From contig CABUPH010000007.1 in the NCBI GenBank assembly GCA_902493375.1, positions 59,049-123,048 on the forward strand: a stretch of 64,000 nucleotides of DNA. The letters run 5' to 3'. The notes below the pieces were generated by a model. It was not told the origin of the DNA, made no database searches, and saw nothing but the letters and a program-made list of their open reading frames with translations. Below, piece by piece: positions 32,812-44,137 of the stretch. Position 1 is the stretch's first letter. Each line of letters starts with the position of its first letter. The translations under genes and the position numbers were made by a program. This stretch comes from an uncultured Collinsella sp. (GTDB taxonomy: Bacteria > Actinomycetota > Coriobacteriia > Coriobacteriales > Coriobacteriaceae).

Positions 32812-33033
32812 ATGCGTTACACAATCAAGACTTCCGGCCTTATGTGCGGCCACTGCGACGCCACCGTCGAGACGGCACTGCTCAACGTTGCCGGCGTGAC
32901 CGATGCCGACGCCGATCACGAGACCCAGACTGTCCAGGTGGAGTGCGCCGACACCGTGACCGCCGAGCAGCTCGCCGCCGCCGTCGAGGGCGCCGGCGAG
33001 AAGTTCCACGCCCTGTCCGTGACCGCCGCGTAG
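32812..33033 (+). CDS. copZ: Copper chaperone, heavy-metal-associated domain
   Basis: The protein has 73 residues forming one HMA domain with the Cu(I) site in SGLMCGHCDATVE. The ferredoxin-like fold is complete. It carries Cu(I) in the cytoplasm to CopA or CsoR. The ATG at 32812 has GAGGAA upstream. It lies between copA and csoR. Confidence 0.92.
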   Translation: MRYTIKTSGLMCGHCDATVETALLNVAGVTDADADHETQTVQVECADTVTAEQLAAAVEGAGEKFHALSVTAA

Positions 33034-33081
33034 CAGCTACCAGAGACATTCGACCCCATCGACCAGAAACGAGGACCCGCC

Positions 33082-33354
33082 ATGATGGCAGACCACAAAT
33101 CGGTGACCCGCATGCTCAAGACGGCACGCGGTCAGATCGACGGCATCTTGCGGATGGTCGAGGAGGACCGCTATTGCGTCGATATTTCCACGCAGCTCAT
33201 GGCCACACAGGCGCTCCTCGCGCGCATTAACGCCGACGTGCTCAAGGCGCATATCGAGGGCTGCGTGACTTCGGCAATCGAATCGGGCGACGAAGACCTC
33301 AAAGCCGCCAAGCTCGCCGAGATCGAACGCGTCGTCGACAAGCTCTCCAAGTAA
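33082..33354 (+). CDS. csoR: CsoR-type copper-sensing repressor
   Basis: This 90-residue all-helical repressor is of the DUF156 family. The Cu(I) ligands Cys, His, Cys are visible in RYCVDIS and AHIEGCV, the CsoR pattern rather than that of RcnR or FrmR. The N-terminal TARGQIDGILRMV helix fits. It probably binds the G/C-tract palindrome before copA. The start is ATG 33082 or the adjacent ATG at 33085. Confidence 0.9.
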   Translation: MMADHKSVTRMLKTARGQIDGILRMVEEDRYCVDISTQLMATQALLARINADVLKAHIEGCVTSAIESGDEDLKAAKLAEIERVVDKLSK

Positions 33355-33364
33355 TTGGGGCATT

Positions 33365-33445
33365 GGGGACAGACTTCTTTGCACCGTCTTGGTGTTCCGG
33401 GGACAGGTATGTTTGCACCACCTTGGTGCAGATTAACCTGTCCCC
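33365..33445. repeat. GGGGACAGG palindrome with a partial second copy
   Basis: GGGGACAGGT (33399-33408) and ACCTGTCCCC (33436-33445) flank a TTTGCACCA...TTGGTGCA hairpin, as at 22406-22468. A partial copy (GGGGACAGACTTCTTTGCACC..TTGGTG) precedes it at 33365. It follows csoR within 12 bases. Confidence 0.75.
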
Positions 33446-33500
33446 CTTGCTCTAAATCGGGTATAAAGGCGTGCAGCATATCGAACGAAAGGCAATTTGC

Positions 33501-33974
33501 ATGAATGACTTTATGAAGGGTCGCAATGGCGCTGACGAGCTCACCATCGTGATGGGTTTTGCGGGTATTGTCATCGCGATGATCGGATCGATAGCCCGCA
33601 TCCAGTGGCTCAGCTGGATCGCCATCGCCGTCATCGTGATTGGCGTGCTGCGCGGCCTGTCCAAAAACATCGATGCACGTCGCAAGGAGAACGAGGCCTT
33701 TGTCGCCGCGACCGTCAATGTTCCCGGCTTGGGCAAATTCGTCGCCAGCTTGGGCGGCGGGGCCGCAGCGGCCAGCACCTCACGCGCGGCCGGCACCAGT
33801 AAGGAAGACTTTGAGCGTGCCAAGCGCACGGCCAAGAAGATGTGGAAGGGTCGCAAGACCACGGCGTACCTCAAGTGCCCCAACTGCGGCCAGATGCTGT
33901 CCGTCCCCAAGGGCAAGGGCAAGATCCGCGTCACCTGCCCCAAGTGCCACGCCAAGATGGAAACGCGCTCGTAG
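33501..33974 (+). CDS. Two-helix membrane protein with C-terminal zinc ribbon
   Basis: The protein has 157 residues and no recognised family. Two membrane segments (IVMGFAGIVIAMIGSIARI and LSWIAIAVIVIGVLRGL) lie near residues 15-55. An Ala/Gly/Ser-rich linker follows, then a zinc ribbon CPNCGQML...CPKCHAKM near residues 130-152 with basic residues between. The ribbon is predicted to face the cytoplasm. A bidirectional terminator follows. The function is not known. Confidence 0.75.
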   Translation: MNDFMKGRNGADELTIVMGFAGIVIAMIGSIARIQWLSWIAIAVIVIGVLRGLSKNIDARRKENEAFVAATVNVPGLGKFVASLGGGAAAASTSRAAGTSKEDFERAKRTAKKMWKGRKTTAYLKCPNCGQMLSVPKGKGKIRVTCPKCHAKMETRS

Positions 33975-34038
33975 CGCCCGCACGCGGGACAAATTAATTA
34001 GGTTTGTTTGTCCCAAATCCTAAGTATTTGTTCGATAA

Positions 34039-34073
34039 AAAAGCCGAGGCCTCGTGTTGAGACCTCGGCTTTT
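34039..34073. terminator. Bidirectional terminator
   Basis: AAAAGCCGAGG (34039-34049) and CCTCGGCTTTT (34063-34073) form a stem flanked by A and T runs on both sides. It serves the plus-strand zinc-ribbon gene and the minus-strand amidohydrolase gene. Confidence 0.9.
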
Positions 34074-34106
34074 GCATGCGGCAACGGAGCCGCCCCTTTG
34101 TCACAC

Positions 34107-35477
34107 CTACGCCACGCCGTCGCGGGCAAGCTCCTCGGCCAACGCCTCAGCAGGCATGTCCATAATCGTGTCGAGCTCGTTATCAACCTCGGGGATACGC
34201 TTCACCTTGAGCTTGCGCACCAGATCACCACGACACATCACGTGCATCGGCTCACGCAGAGCGCACAGATCATCGAGCGGGTTCTCGCGCGTCACCAGGA
34301 TATCAGCGGCCTTACCGCACTCGATTGTGCCGGTCTCGCCGCCCAGCCCCAGTAGCTCGGCATTGACTTGCGTAGCCGTATGCAGCGCGAAGGCGTTGCT
34401 CACGCCGACATACTTGGCAAAGTAGGCCACCTCGCGCCACATGTCGTACTGCGTCACGAACGGGCAGCTCGAATCTGTGCCAAGGCCTACCTTAACGCCA
34501 GCTTCCAGTGCGGCACGGGCGCTCTCGATGATGCCCGAGCACACGATGTCGCCGTTCTTCTTTTGCGTATCGGTCGAATGGGTCTTTTCCGGGTCGAGCA
34601 ACACAAACGGCAGCGCCGGGCTGATCGTACAGGTAACGCTGGGCGCACGCCCCTCAAGCTGCGTACCCGCGGCACCGTGATACAGCTCCAGGATCTCGGG
34701 GGTCATCGGAGCGCCGTGCTCAATCGTGTCAACGCCGGCCTCAAGCGCGGCCTTCACACCTTCGGTGCTCTCGACATGGGCCATGACCGAAAGGCCAACC
34801 TCGTGCGCCGCCTTGCACGCCGCAGCGGCAACCTCGACCGGCATGCGCAGCACGCCCGGCTCGCCCACCTCGGTCGCATCGAACACGCCGCCCGTTACGA
34901 ACAGATTAATGACGTCGGCACCGCGCGCATACAGGTCACGCACCTGTTCGGCTGCCTCGGCGGGACTGTTGGCCACCTGGGCGAACAAGCCTGCACCATG
35001 GCCGCCCGGCACCGTGACGCCCGTTCCCGGCGCCACCAGGCGAGGACCTTGATACTTGCCGGCATCGATAGCATCGCGCACGGCAAGATCGGCAAACAGC
35101 GGGTCGCCCGCGCCGCGCACCGTGGTCACGCCACTTGCCAGCTGTTGTTGGGCGCTGCCCTTAAGAATGTGGCGCACGATGGCGCGCCCCACGGGATTAT
35201 CGAGCTTCTTCATCAGCGCGCCCGCATCGCCCGCCGACACCGGCTTGCCCGAACCGCACAGATGCACATGCATATTGATGAGGCCTGGCATGAGATACGC
35301 CCCTGCCAGGTCGATGACCTCGGCACCTGCAGGCGCCTGCGCCACGGCACTCGGCCCCATCCACGTGATGAGACCGCGCTCAACGGCCACGGCCATATCG
35401 GGTTGCGGCTCCATATGCTCCGAACCATCCAGAATGGTCGCATTGATAAACAGCGTAGAACGATCAGCAGACGCCAT
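34107..35477 (-). CDS. Amidohydrolase-family metal hydrolase
   Basis: The protein has 456 residues. Metal-binding motifs are in order: LPG-like LMPGLINMHVHL (first two His), AHVESTEG (His), IEHGAPM (His) and LGTDSSCPF (Asp). The N- and C-terminal beta-sandwich includes GTIECGKAADILVT. It resembles the imidazolonepropionase/prolidase-like group that hydrolyses amide or ring bonds. The substrate is unknown and no pathway neighbours help. The ATG at 35477 has GGGAGGAG; an upstream in-frame ATG at 35510 lacks one. Confidence 0.85.
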   Translation of the reverse strand: MASADRSTLFINATILDGSEHMEPQPDMAVAVERGLITWMGPSAVAQAPAGAEVIDLAGAYLMPGLINMHVHLCGSGKPVSAGDAGALMKKLDNPVGRAIVRHILKGSAQQQLASGVTTVRGAGDPLFADLAVRDAIDAGKYQGPRLVAPGTGVTVPGGHGAGLFAQVANSPAEAAEQVRDLYARGADVINLFVTGGVFDATEVGEPGVLRMPVEVAAAACKAAHEVGLSVMAHVESTEGVKAALEAGVDTIEHGAPMTPEILELYHGAAGTQLEGRAPSVTCTISPALPFVLLDPEKTHSTDTQKKNGDIVCSGIIESARAALEAGVKVGLGTDSSCPFVTQYDMWREVAYFAKYVGVSNAFALHTATQVNAELLGLGGETGTIECGKAADILVTRENPLDDLCALREPMHVMCRGDLVRKLKVKRIPEVDNELDTIMDMPAEALAEELARDGVA

Positions 35478-35626
35478 ATCGAGCTCCTCCCTCACGATTA
35501 ACATGAACATTTGTCCATTATCACCTAATGCAGCGACCTAAAGTCGAACATATCGGTTAACGGAGGGAAGAGGGGATGTGGGGGGACGGAATACGTTGCA
35601 GCCCCACCCCAGCAACATCAGGGGAA

Positions 35627-35685
35627 TGTCTCGATCTGTAACAGTTACGGGCCCAAACAGCCGCCAAACGTTACAGATTGAGACA
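35627..35685. repeat. 59-bp CTGTAACA palindromic repeat, copy 6
   Basis: TGTCTCGATCTGTAACA, a 25-base centre and CGTTACAGATTGAGACA. It is a single unit between two minus-strand genes: upstream of the amidohydrolase start and just beyond the stop of the following gene. Confidence 0.85.
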
Positions 35686-35720
35686 AAGTCAGGGCAGCAG
35701 GGCGACACCAGCCACATCCC

Positions 35721-36428
35721 CTACTCCCACTCCTGCTCGTAGATGTTAAGCGACTTCACGTACCGCCCCTGGGCACCCATGATGTCGCGGACCAGGCGCA
35801 AAAAGAAGCTGATGTATGAGGTGTCGAAGCCATCTTCCAGGTCTTCTGGATGAACGGCGCCAGGCCCGTCGACCGCCGTGTCACTCAGGCGTGCGATGTC
35901 ATACAGATAGAGTTGTCCCGCCGTCAGCCAGACATCGTCGACGCAGGCGAGGCGCACCGCAATCGCTCCGTCGTTCCAATGCTCCTTTTGCACGATATGC
36001 GGGTCGTAGACATCAAAGCGACAGTCGGTGCGCGTGTCCTTCAGCGCGACCATACCAGTCGCAGGATCCTTGTCCAAAATGCCAAAGCGCGAGAAATACT
36101 GCGTGTCGCGTACCTGCTCGAGCCGCTTGAGCGAGGCGGGCGAAAGCGATGCCGGCGGCTCTTCAACATACAGCTCGAGCAGCGTCTTGCCATGGCGATA
36201 GGGGCGCTCGAAGAGCAGCCAATCGGTAAATGCCATGTTGTAGGCCATGATTTCGTTTTGCGAAGGCTCGGTGCAATAGCTGAGCCACGGGTCGACAATG
36301 ATCTCGAACTGTTCGCGCGCCGGCTCCAAAAACTGGAACTTCCGCAGCATCCAAAAATGGGCCATGTCGGCAATATCGTTGCCGACGGCTTCGGCTAGCT
36401 GCGCTCGGTCTAAAGCGTGGTCAGTCAT
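35721..36428 (-). CDS. Uncharacterised protein, 235 residues
   Basis: I do not recognise this family. It is soluble, acidic and rich in aromatic residues (FWMLRKFQFLEP, NMAFTDWLLFERPYRHGKTL), and the end NIYEQEWE is also acidic. There is no signal peptide or membrane segment. The ATG at 36428 has GAGGAGG at good spacing, and codon use matches neighbours, so it is a real gene. The gap 36429-36723 upstream shows no other gene. Confidence 0.75.
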   Translation of the reverse strand: MTDHALDRAQLAEAVGNDIADMAHFWMLRKFQFLEPAREQFEIIVDPWLSYCTEPSQNEIMAYNMAFTDWLLFERPYRHGKTLLELYVEEPPASLSPASLKRLEQVRDTQYFSRFGILDKDPATGMVALKDTRTDCRFDVYDPHIVQKEHWNDGAIAVRLACVDDVWLTAGQLYLYDIARLSDTAVDGPGAVHPEDLEDGFDTSYISFFLRLVRDIMGAQGRYVKSLNIYEQEWE

Positions 36429-36723
36429 GGCATCCTCCTCAAACTGATAGACCTCAATTTGAGCTTACGAGGAGGGTGGTCGGCCACGACCAGCGCGGGC
36501 AAAATAGGCCTCCGGCTGCAAACCAGATGCTGACCAAGCACTTGACGAAAAGCTTGACCGAAAATGCGCACCGCAACAAAACCGCAGGTAAACATAGACG
36601 GCAAACCCGTCCTTTTGAGCCAAGCGCCCCCGGCCATCACAGAAACAGCAGAGCGCCACAGCTCAAGAAGACGCCGAATGGACACTCGCGCGTCGACAAA
36701 CGGGCAAATCGCTCGCAAAGAGT

Positions 36724-36770
36724 GTCCCCAACGACTAGACAAAAAATGACTAGTCATTGGGGACGTTCTT
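36724..36770. repeat. GGGGAC/CGACTAG palindrome
   Basis: GTCCCCAACGACTAG (36724-36738) and CTAGTCATTGGGGAC (36750-36764) are inverted with one mismatch. Continuing to 36770, the right half matches the repeat at 10874-10897 in 23 of 24 bases. It lies just beyond the gltD stop. Confidence 0.75.
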
Positions 36771-36781
36771 AAATGACTACT

Positions 36782-38263
<1,482 letters not shown>

Positions 38264-38268
38264 GGCAC

Positions 38269-41200
38269 TTACGCCTCCTTCTTGGTCGAAGCAACAGAGC
38301 TGGCAGCCACGGACGCAGCACCCGCAGCACCGCCCGCAACATCGAAGCGAGCAACATCCGCGGCACTCGCCCGACCGGTCACAATGTCAAACGCCAGCTC
38401 CTCGGCCTGCGCATGCGTCTTGCCGACGGCCTCGGCGGCGGCGACAATCGCCAGCACGCGCTCGTACTCGGTCGGAATGACCTTCACAAAGTGCTTGCTC
38501 ATCGTCTCAAAGCTGTAGAGCAGCTTAATGCCGCGCGGACTCTGCGTCGCGTCCACGTGCTCCTGGATGAGCTCGCGAATCTGCGCCAGCTCGCCGGCCG
38601 TCGGGGCCTTGAGCTCAACGCTCTCGTGGTTCACACGGGCATCGAGGGTGCCGTACTGATCGAAGACATAAGCCACGCCACCCGTCATACCGGCGGCGAA
38701 GTTCTGCCCGACCTCACCCAGGATGAGTGCCAGACCGCCCGTCATGTACTCGCAGCCATGGTTGCCGCAGCCCTCGACCACCACCGTGGCACCGGAGTTG
38801 CGCACGGCGAAACGCTGGCCGGCAAGGCCGTTAATGAAGCCGCGACCGCTCGTAGCGCCAAAGAACGCAACGTTGCCCACGATGATGTTCTCGTCGAACT
38901 TGTAGGTCGCATGCGGGTTGGGGCGCACCGACACCTCGCCGCCCGAAAGACCCTTGCCAAAGTAATCGTTGGCGTCGCCGCACACGTTGAGCGTAATGCC
39001 GCGCGGCAGGAAGGCGCCAAAGCTCTGACCGGCCGAACCATCGCAATCGATGGTGATGGAGCCGGCGGGCAGACCCTCGGGATGCGCCTTGGTCACCGCG
39101 TTGCCCAAAATGGTGCCCACGCAGCGGTTGACGTTGGCGATGTCGGCGCGGAAGCGAATCGGACGCAGGTGCGCACGGGCATCGGCCGTATAGGGCACAA
39201 ACAACGTGGAGTCGAGCGTCTTGTCGAGCTCGCTGTCCGCGGCCATCTGCGGCAGGAAGTGGCGACCGTCGGCACCCGGGATATGGGCACCAAACTCACA
39301 GGTCGCGCTTGCCAGCACGGGCGACAGATCGAGCAGGTTGGCCTTGCGGTTGCCCGGGACCTCGATCTGGCGCAGGCACTCGGGATGGCCGACCATCTCG
39401 TCGACGGTGCGGAAGCCCAGGCTCGCCATGACCTCGCGCAGCTGCTCGGCAACAAAGAGCATAAAGTGCTCGATGTGCTCGGGCTTGCCGCGGAAGCCGC
39501 GACGCAGGCGGCAGTTTTGCGTGGCGATGCCGGCCGGGCAGGTATCCTGCTGGCAGTCGCGCTGCATGAGGCAGCCCATCGAGATGAGCGGCATGGTCGC
39601 AAAGCCAAACTCCTCGGCGCCCAGCAGGCAGGCGACGGCAACATCGGTGCCGTCCATGAGCTTGCCGTCGGCCTCGAGCACCACGCGCGAGCGCAGGCCG
39701 TTTTGCAGTAGCGTCTGCTGGGCCTCGGCAAGACCGAGCTCCAGCGGCAGACCCGCGTGCCAGATAGAGTCGCGCGCAGCGGCACCCGAGCCGCCATTGT
39801 GGCCGCTGATCAAGATCTTGTCGGCAGCGCCCTTGGCCACGCCGGTGGCGATGGTGCCGACGCCGGCCTCGCTGACCAGCTTGACCGACACGCGTGCGCC
39901 GGGGTTGGCGTTCTTAAGATCAAAGATAAGCTCTGCCAGGTCCTCGATGGAGTAGATGTCGTGGTGCGGCGGAGGCGAAATCAGGCCAATGCCGGGCGTG
40001 GACTGACGGACCTCGGCAATCCAGGGGTAGACCTTCTTGCCGGGCAGGTGACCGCCCTCGCCGGGCTTGGCGCCCTGGGCCATCTTGATTTGAATCTCGA
40101 AGGCGCTGCACAGGTAGCGGCTCGTCACGCCAAAGCGCGCACTTGCCACCTGCTTGATCGCGGAGTTCTTGGAGTCACCGTTAGCCAGCGGGGTCTCGCG
40201 GCGCGGATCCTCGCCGCCCTCGCCGGAGTTGGAACGGCCATGCAGGCGGTTCATGGCGATGGCCATGCACTCGTGTGCTTCCTTGCTGATGGAGCCGTAC
40301 GACATGGCGCCGGTGTTAAAGCGGCGGACGATGTTGAGCGCGGGCTCGACCTCGTCGAGTGCCACCGGAGTGCGGCCGCTGGCATCAAAGTCCAGCAGGT
40401 CGCGCAGGCGCACGGCACGGCCGGTGCGGTGCAGGCGGGCGCTGTACTCCTTAAAGGTGTCGTAGCTGTCCTCACGGCAGGCGGTCTGCAGCAAGTAGAC
40501 AGTCTGCGGATCGATGAGGTGATCCTCGCCGCCGAGCGGGCGCCACTTGGTCAGGCCCAACGTGGGCAGCTGATCGGGAGCCGGGCTCTTAAGGATAGCG
40601 AGAGCGGCGTCATAGCGCTCATTTTGCTCGCGTTCGACGTCCTCGACACCCATACCGCCCACACGGCTCACCGTGCCGGCGAAGTACGCGTTGACGAACT
40701 CCGGCGTAAAGCCAACGGCCTCGAAGATCTGCGCGGAGTGGTAGCTCTGCACCGTGGAGATGCCCATCTTGGACATGATGGAGACGATGCCCGCCGTCGC
40801 GGCCTTGTTGTAATTGGCGATGCCCTGCTCGGCCGTCACGTCCAGGTCACCGCGTGCCGCCAGATTGCGGATGCACGCATGCGCGTTGTACGGATAGATG
40901 CCGCTCGCGGAGTAGCCCACTAGCGCCGCAAAGTCATGCGGAGACACGGCGTCGCCACACTCCACCACGATGTCGGCAAAGGTACGCACGCCGGCGCGGA
41001 TCAGGTGGTTGTGCACGCAGCCCACGGCGAGCAGCGACGGCACGGGCACCTCGCCCGCAGCGGCACGGTCGCTCAGCACCACGATGTTCACGCCATCGCG
41101 AACCGCAGCCTCGACGTCTTCGGCAAGCTGCTTGAGCGCAGCCTGCAGCGCGCCCTCACCCGCGTCGCGGCGGTACACGGCACGGAACCGGCGGGTCTTA

Positions 41201-42966
41201 AAGCCCACGCGGTCGATGGCGCAGATGCGGTCGAACTCCTCCTCGCTCAGCAGCGGGCGCTCCAGGTGCACCAGCTGGCAGGCCGTACGGGAGTCCTCGA
41301 GCAAGTTGCCGTGGTTGCCCAGGTAGAGCGTGGTCGAAGTCACCATATGCTCGCGCAGGGCGTCGATCGGCGGGTTCGTAACCTGGGCGAACAACTGATA
41401 GAAGTAGTCAAAGAACGAGAGCGTCTTCTTGGACAGGCAAGCCAGCGGCGCATCGATGCCCATCGAGGCGAGCGGTGCCTTGCCCTGCTGGGCCATGGGA
41501 CGCACGACCTCGTCGACGTCATCCCAGTGGTAGCCGAGCTTGGCCATACGCACGGCGGCGGGCACCTCGGCGTCCTCGGCGGGCGTTGCCGCAACGGGCT
41601 CATCGAGCGCGTCAACGGTTAGCGTCTCCTCGGCAATCCAATCACGGTAGGGCTTTTCCTTGGCGTAACGAGCACGCAGCTCATCGTTGTAGATGACGCG
41701 CCCGCGGGCAAAGTCGACCTCGAGCATCTGGCCCGGTCCCAGGCAGCCGCTCGTCAGGATGTTCTCGGGGCTCACCTCGATGGTGCCCACCTCGCTCGCC
41801 AGCATAAAGCGACCGTCGCGCGTCACATAGTAGCGGGCGGGACGCAGGCCGTTACGGTCGAGGGCGGCACCCAGCGTGCGACCGTCGGTAAAGGCGATGG
41901 CCGCCGGGCCATCCCACGGCTCCATGAGCATGGACTGGTAAGCGTCGTAGGCGCGGCGCTCCTCACTCAGGCTGTCGTTGTGGTCCCACGGCTCGGGCAG
42001 CAACATGGACGCGGCACGCGTAAGCGGGCGACCGTTCATGACCAGGAACTCGAGCACGTTATCCAGAATCGCGGAGTCGGAGCCCTCGCGGTTGATGATG
42101 GGCATCACGCGCTCAAGATCGTGCTGCAGCACGGGGCTGTACAGGTTGGGTTCGCGGGCGCGAATCCAGTTGACGTTGCCCTTGAGGGTGTTGATCTCGC
42201 CGTTGTGGATGATAAAGCGGTTGGGATGTGCGCGCTCCCAGCTGGGCGTGGTGTTGGTGGAGTAGCGCGAGTGGACGAGCGCCACGGCCGTTTTGACGGC
42301 GGCGTCGTTGAGGTCGATGAAGAAACGGCGCATCTGCGTGGCCACAAGCATGCCCTTGTACACGATGGTGCGCGAGCTCATGGAGCACACATAGAAGATC
42401 TTGTCGCGCAGGGCGAACTCAGCGTCGGCCTTCTTTTCGATGATGCGGCGGCACACGTACAGGCGACGCTCAAAGGCATCGCCGGCGGGCGTGTCGTCCG
42501 GACGGCCCAGGAAAGCCTGCAGGATAGTAGGCATGCAGGCGCGGGCCGTCTCGCCCAGGTCGTGCGGGTCGACCGGCACCTCGCGCCAGAAGAGCAGCGG
42601 CACGCCGGCTTCGGCGCAGCCCTCCTCAAACACGCGGCGGGCATCCTCTACACCCTTGTCGTCCTGCGGGAAGAACAGCATGGCCACGCCATAGTCGCCC
42701 TCTGCCGGCAGAATCTGACCGCACTTTTGAGCCTCTTTACGGAAAAAGTGATGCGGAACCTGGAACAGGATGCCAGCGCCGTCGCCGGTGTTCTTCTCGA
42801 GTCCCGTACCACCGCGGTGCTCCAAGTTAACCAGAATGGACAGTGCGTCGTCCAGAATCTGGTGATGGCGCTCGCCGTTGATATCGGCAAGCGCGCCGAT
42901 GCCACATGCATCGTGGTCGAATTCGGGGCGATAAAGGCCCTGCTGCTGAGCGGAATCTGCCTGCAT
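38269..42966 (-). CDS. gltB: Glutamate synthase large subunit
   Basis: The protein has 1565 residues. The glutaminase domain has the nucleophile Cys21 in DHDACGIGALA, so a 20-residue propeptide is expected to be removed. The FMN/synthase domain includes PGEGGHLPGKKVYPWIAEVR, and the 3Fe-4S site is MGCLMQRDCQQDTCPAG. The C-terminal beta-helix has GNVAFFGATSGRGF and CGNHGCEYM. The ribosome site is a run of nine G (nine C at 42973-42981 on the given strand), which is an unusual and slippage-prone tract. Confidence 0.95.
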   Translation of the reverse strand: MQADSAQQQGLYRPEFDHDACGIGALADINGERHHQILDDALSILVNLEHRGGTGLEKNTGDGAGILFQVPHHFFRKEAQKCGQILPAEGDYGVAMLFFPQDDKGVEDARRVFEEGCAEAGVPLLFWREVPVDPHDLGETARACMPTILQAFLGRPDDTPAGDAFERRLYVCRRIIEKKADAEFALRDKIFYVCSMSSRTIVYKGMLVATQMRRFFIDLNDAAVKTAVALVHSRYSTNTTPSWERAHPNRFIIHNGEINTLKGNVNWIRAREPNLYSPVLQHDLERVMPIINREGSDSAILDNVLEFLVMNGRPLTRAASMLLPEPWDHNDSLSEERRAYDAYQSMLMEPWDGPAAIAFTDGRTLGAALDRNGLRPARYYVTRDGRFMLASEVGTIEVSPENILTSGCLGPGQMLEVDFARGRVIYNDELRARYAKEKPYRDWIAEETLTVDALDEPVAATPAEDAEVPAAVRMAKLGYHWDDVDEVVRPMAQQGKAPLASMGIDAPLACLSKKTLSFFDYFYQLFAQVTNPPIDALREHMVTSTTLYLGNHGNLLEDSRTACQLVHLERPLLSEEEFDRICAIDRVGFKTRRFRAVYRRDAGEGALQAALKQLAEDVEAAVRDGVNIVVLSDRAAAGEVPVPSLLAVGCVHNHLIRAGVRTFADIVVECGDAVSPHDFAALVGYSASGIYPYNAHACIRNLAARGDLDVTAEQGIANYNKAATAGIVSIMSKMGISTVQSYHSAQIFEAVGFTPEFVNAYFAGTVSRVGGMGVEDVEREQNERYDAALAILKSPAPDQLPTLGLTKWRPLGGEDHLIDPQTVYLLQTACREDSYDTFKEYSARLHRTGRAVRLRDLLDFDASGRTPVALDEVEPALNIVRRFNTGAMSYGSISKEAHECMAIAMNRLHGRSNSGEGGEDPRRETPLANGDSKNSAIKQVASARFGVTSRYLCSAFEIQIKMAQGAKPGEGGHLPGKKVYPWIAEVRQSTPGIGLISPPPHHDIYSIEDLAELIFDLKNANPGARVSVKLVSEAGVGTIATGVAKGAADKILISGHNGGSGAAARDSIWHAGLPLELGLAEAQQTLLQNGLRSRVVLEADGKLMDGTDVAVACLLGAEEFGFATMPLISMGCLMQRDCQQDTCPAGIATQNCRLRRGFRGKPEHIEHFMLFVAEQLREVMASLGFRTVDEMVGHPECLRQIEVPGNRKANLLDLSPVLASATCEFGAHIPGADGRHFLPQMAADSELDKTLDSTLFVPYTADARAHLRPIRFRADIANVNRCVGTILGNAVTKAHPEGLPAGSITIDCDGSAGQSFGAFLPRGITLNVCGDANDYFGKGLSGGEVSVRPNPHATYKFDENIIVGNVAFFGATSGRGFINGLAGQRFAVRNSGATVVVEGCGNHGCEYMTGGLALILGEVGQNFAAGMTGGVAYVFDQYGTLDARVNHESVELKAPTAGELAQIRELIQEHVDATQSPRGIKLLYSFETMSKHFVKVIPTEYERVLAIVAAAEAVGKTHAQAEELAFDIVTGRASAADVARFDVAGGAAGAASVAASSVASTKKEA

Positions 42967-43150
42967 CGCGATCCCCCCCCCTTGGTGTTAGACAGTCAGT
43001 TGAATAGGCATACTAGGAGCATCACCGGCCCGTTGTGTTTCCCGCCCGTTTCGAAACAATCGCGTAACGCACGCCCTACGAGTGGACACCGCCGACCTCA
43101 AGGGCGACAACATAGGCCCCAAGTTCGGCCTGCAAACTCACCTCTTCAAA

Positions 43151-43209
43151 CATCTCAATCTGTAACAGTAAGACCCAATTTCCATCACTAGTTGTTACAG
43201 ATCAAGACA
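43151..43209. repeat. 59-bp CTGTAACA palindromic repeat, copy 7
   Basis: CATCTCAATCTGTAACA, a 25-base centre and TGTTACAGATCAAGACA. It sits in the 380-base gap between the divergent gltB and gpmA genes. The only other features there are the gpmA promoter and the nine-C tract. Confidence 0.85.
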
Positions 43210-43265
43210 TTTCAGCAATCCCCTTTCACCATCCTATTCAAATACAACAATTTTGTTAGTCTTGG

Positions 43266-43294
43266 TTAACTTTTTAGCCTAAAACGGGTATCAT
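43266..43294 (+). promoter_or_regulatory. Candidate promoter of gpmA
   Basis: TTAACT (43266-43271) and TATCAT (43289-43294) with a 17-base spacer, about 53 bases upstream of the gpmA start in an AT-rich stretch. Confidence 0.5.
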
Positions 43295-43346
43295 TTGCGG
43301 CGTCAAACAAACGGCACGCATGCCGTGCCACATTAAGGAGGCCCCT

Positions 43347-44120
43347 ATGGCAAACCAGACAGACCAACAGACGATCCAACTCGTCCTTATCCGCCACGGA
43401 GAGTCGGAGTGGAACAAACTCAACCTGTTCACCGGCTGGACCGACGTAGAGCTCACCGACACGGGCCGCGAAGAAGCCGCCGCAGGCGGTCGAGCCCTCA
43501 AAGAAGCCGGTTTCGACTTTGACGTCTGCTACACTTCGCGCCTCAAGCGCGCGATCCACACCCTCAACATCGTGCTCGGCCAAATGGATCGCGAGTGGCT
43601 GCCCGTCATCAAATCCTGGAAGCTCAACGAGCGCCACTACGGCGCGTTGCAGGGTCTCAACAAGGCCGATGCCGCGGCGGAGCACGGCGACGAACAGGTG
43701 CTCATCTGGCGCCGCTCCTTCGATATCTGCCCGCCGGCACTCGAGCCGAACGACGCGCGCGATCCCCACACCCAGGAGCAATACCGTGATGTCGCACCCG
43801 ACCAGCTGCCCTACACCGAGTGCCTCAAGGACACGATAGCCCGTGCCTGGCCTTATTTCGAAGACGAGATTCGCCCCCAGATGCTCGCCGGCAAGCGCGT
43901 ACTCATCGCCGCACACGGCAACTCCCTGCGCTCTCTCGTCATGAAGTTCGAGCACCTCACGCCCGAGGAGATCCTCAAGGTCAACATCCCCACCGGCGTG
44001 CCGCTCGTCTACACCTTCGATGCCGATTTCAACGTCCTCGACAAGCGCTACATCGGCGACCCGGCGACCATCGCCGCCAAGATCGACGCCGTGGCCAACC
44101 AAGGCAAGGCGCACAAGTAG
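43347..44120 (+). CDS. gpmA: 2,3-bisphosphoglycerate-dependent phosphoglycerate mutase
   Basis: This 257-residue glycolytic enzyme interconverts 3- and 2-phosphoglycerate. The phosphohistidine motif LIRHGESEWNKLNLFTGW is near residue 15. LNERHYGALQGLNK and the second catalytic histidine in LIAAHGNSLRSLV follow. The length matches GpmA. The ATG at 43347 has AAGGAGG upstream. Confidence 0.95.
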   Translation: MANQTDQQTIQLVLIRHGESEWNKLNLFTGWTDVELTDTGREEAAAGGRALKEAGFDFDVCYTSRLKRAIHTLNIVLGQMDREWLPVIKSWKLNERHYGALQGLNKADAAAEHGDEQVLIWRRSFDICPPALEPNDARDPHTQEQYRDVAPDQLPYTECLKDTIARAWPYFEDEIRPQMLAGKRVLIAAHGNSLRSLVMKFEHLTPEEILKVNIPTGVPLVYTFDADFNVLDKRYIGDPATIAAKIDAVANQGKAHK

Positions 44121-44137
44121 CCCAAACCTAAACCCAG

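Noticed and set aside
36425..36757. 110-codon minus-strand frame between gltD and the unknown 235-residue gene
   Set aside because: It overlaps a dispersed repeat, has no ribosome site, and its protein resembles nothing known.
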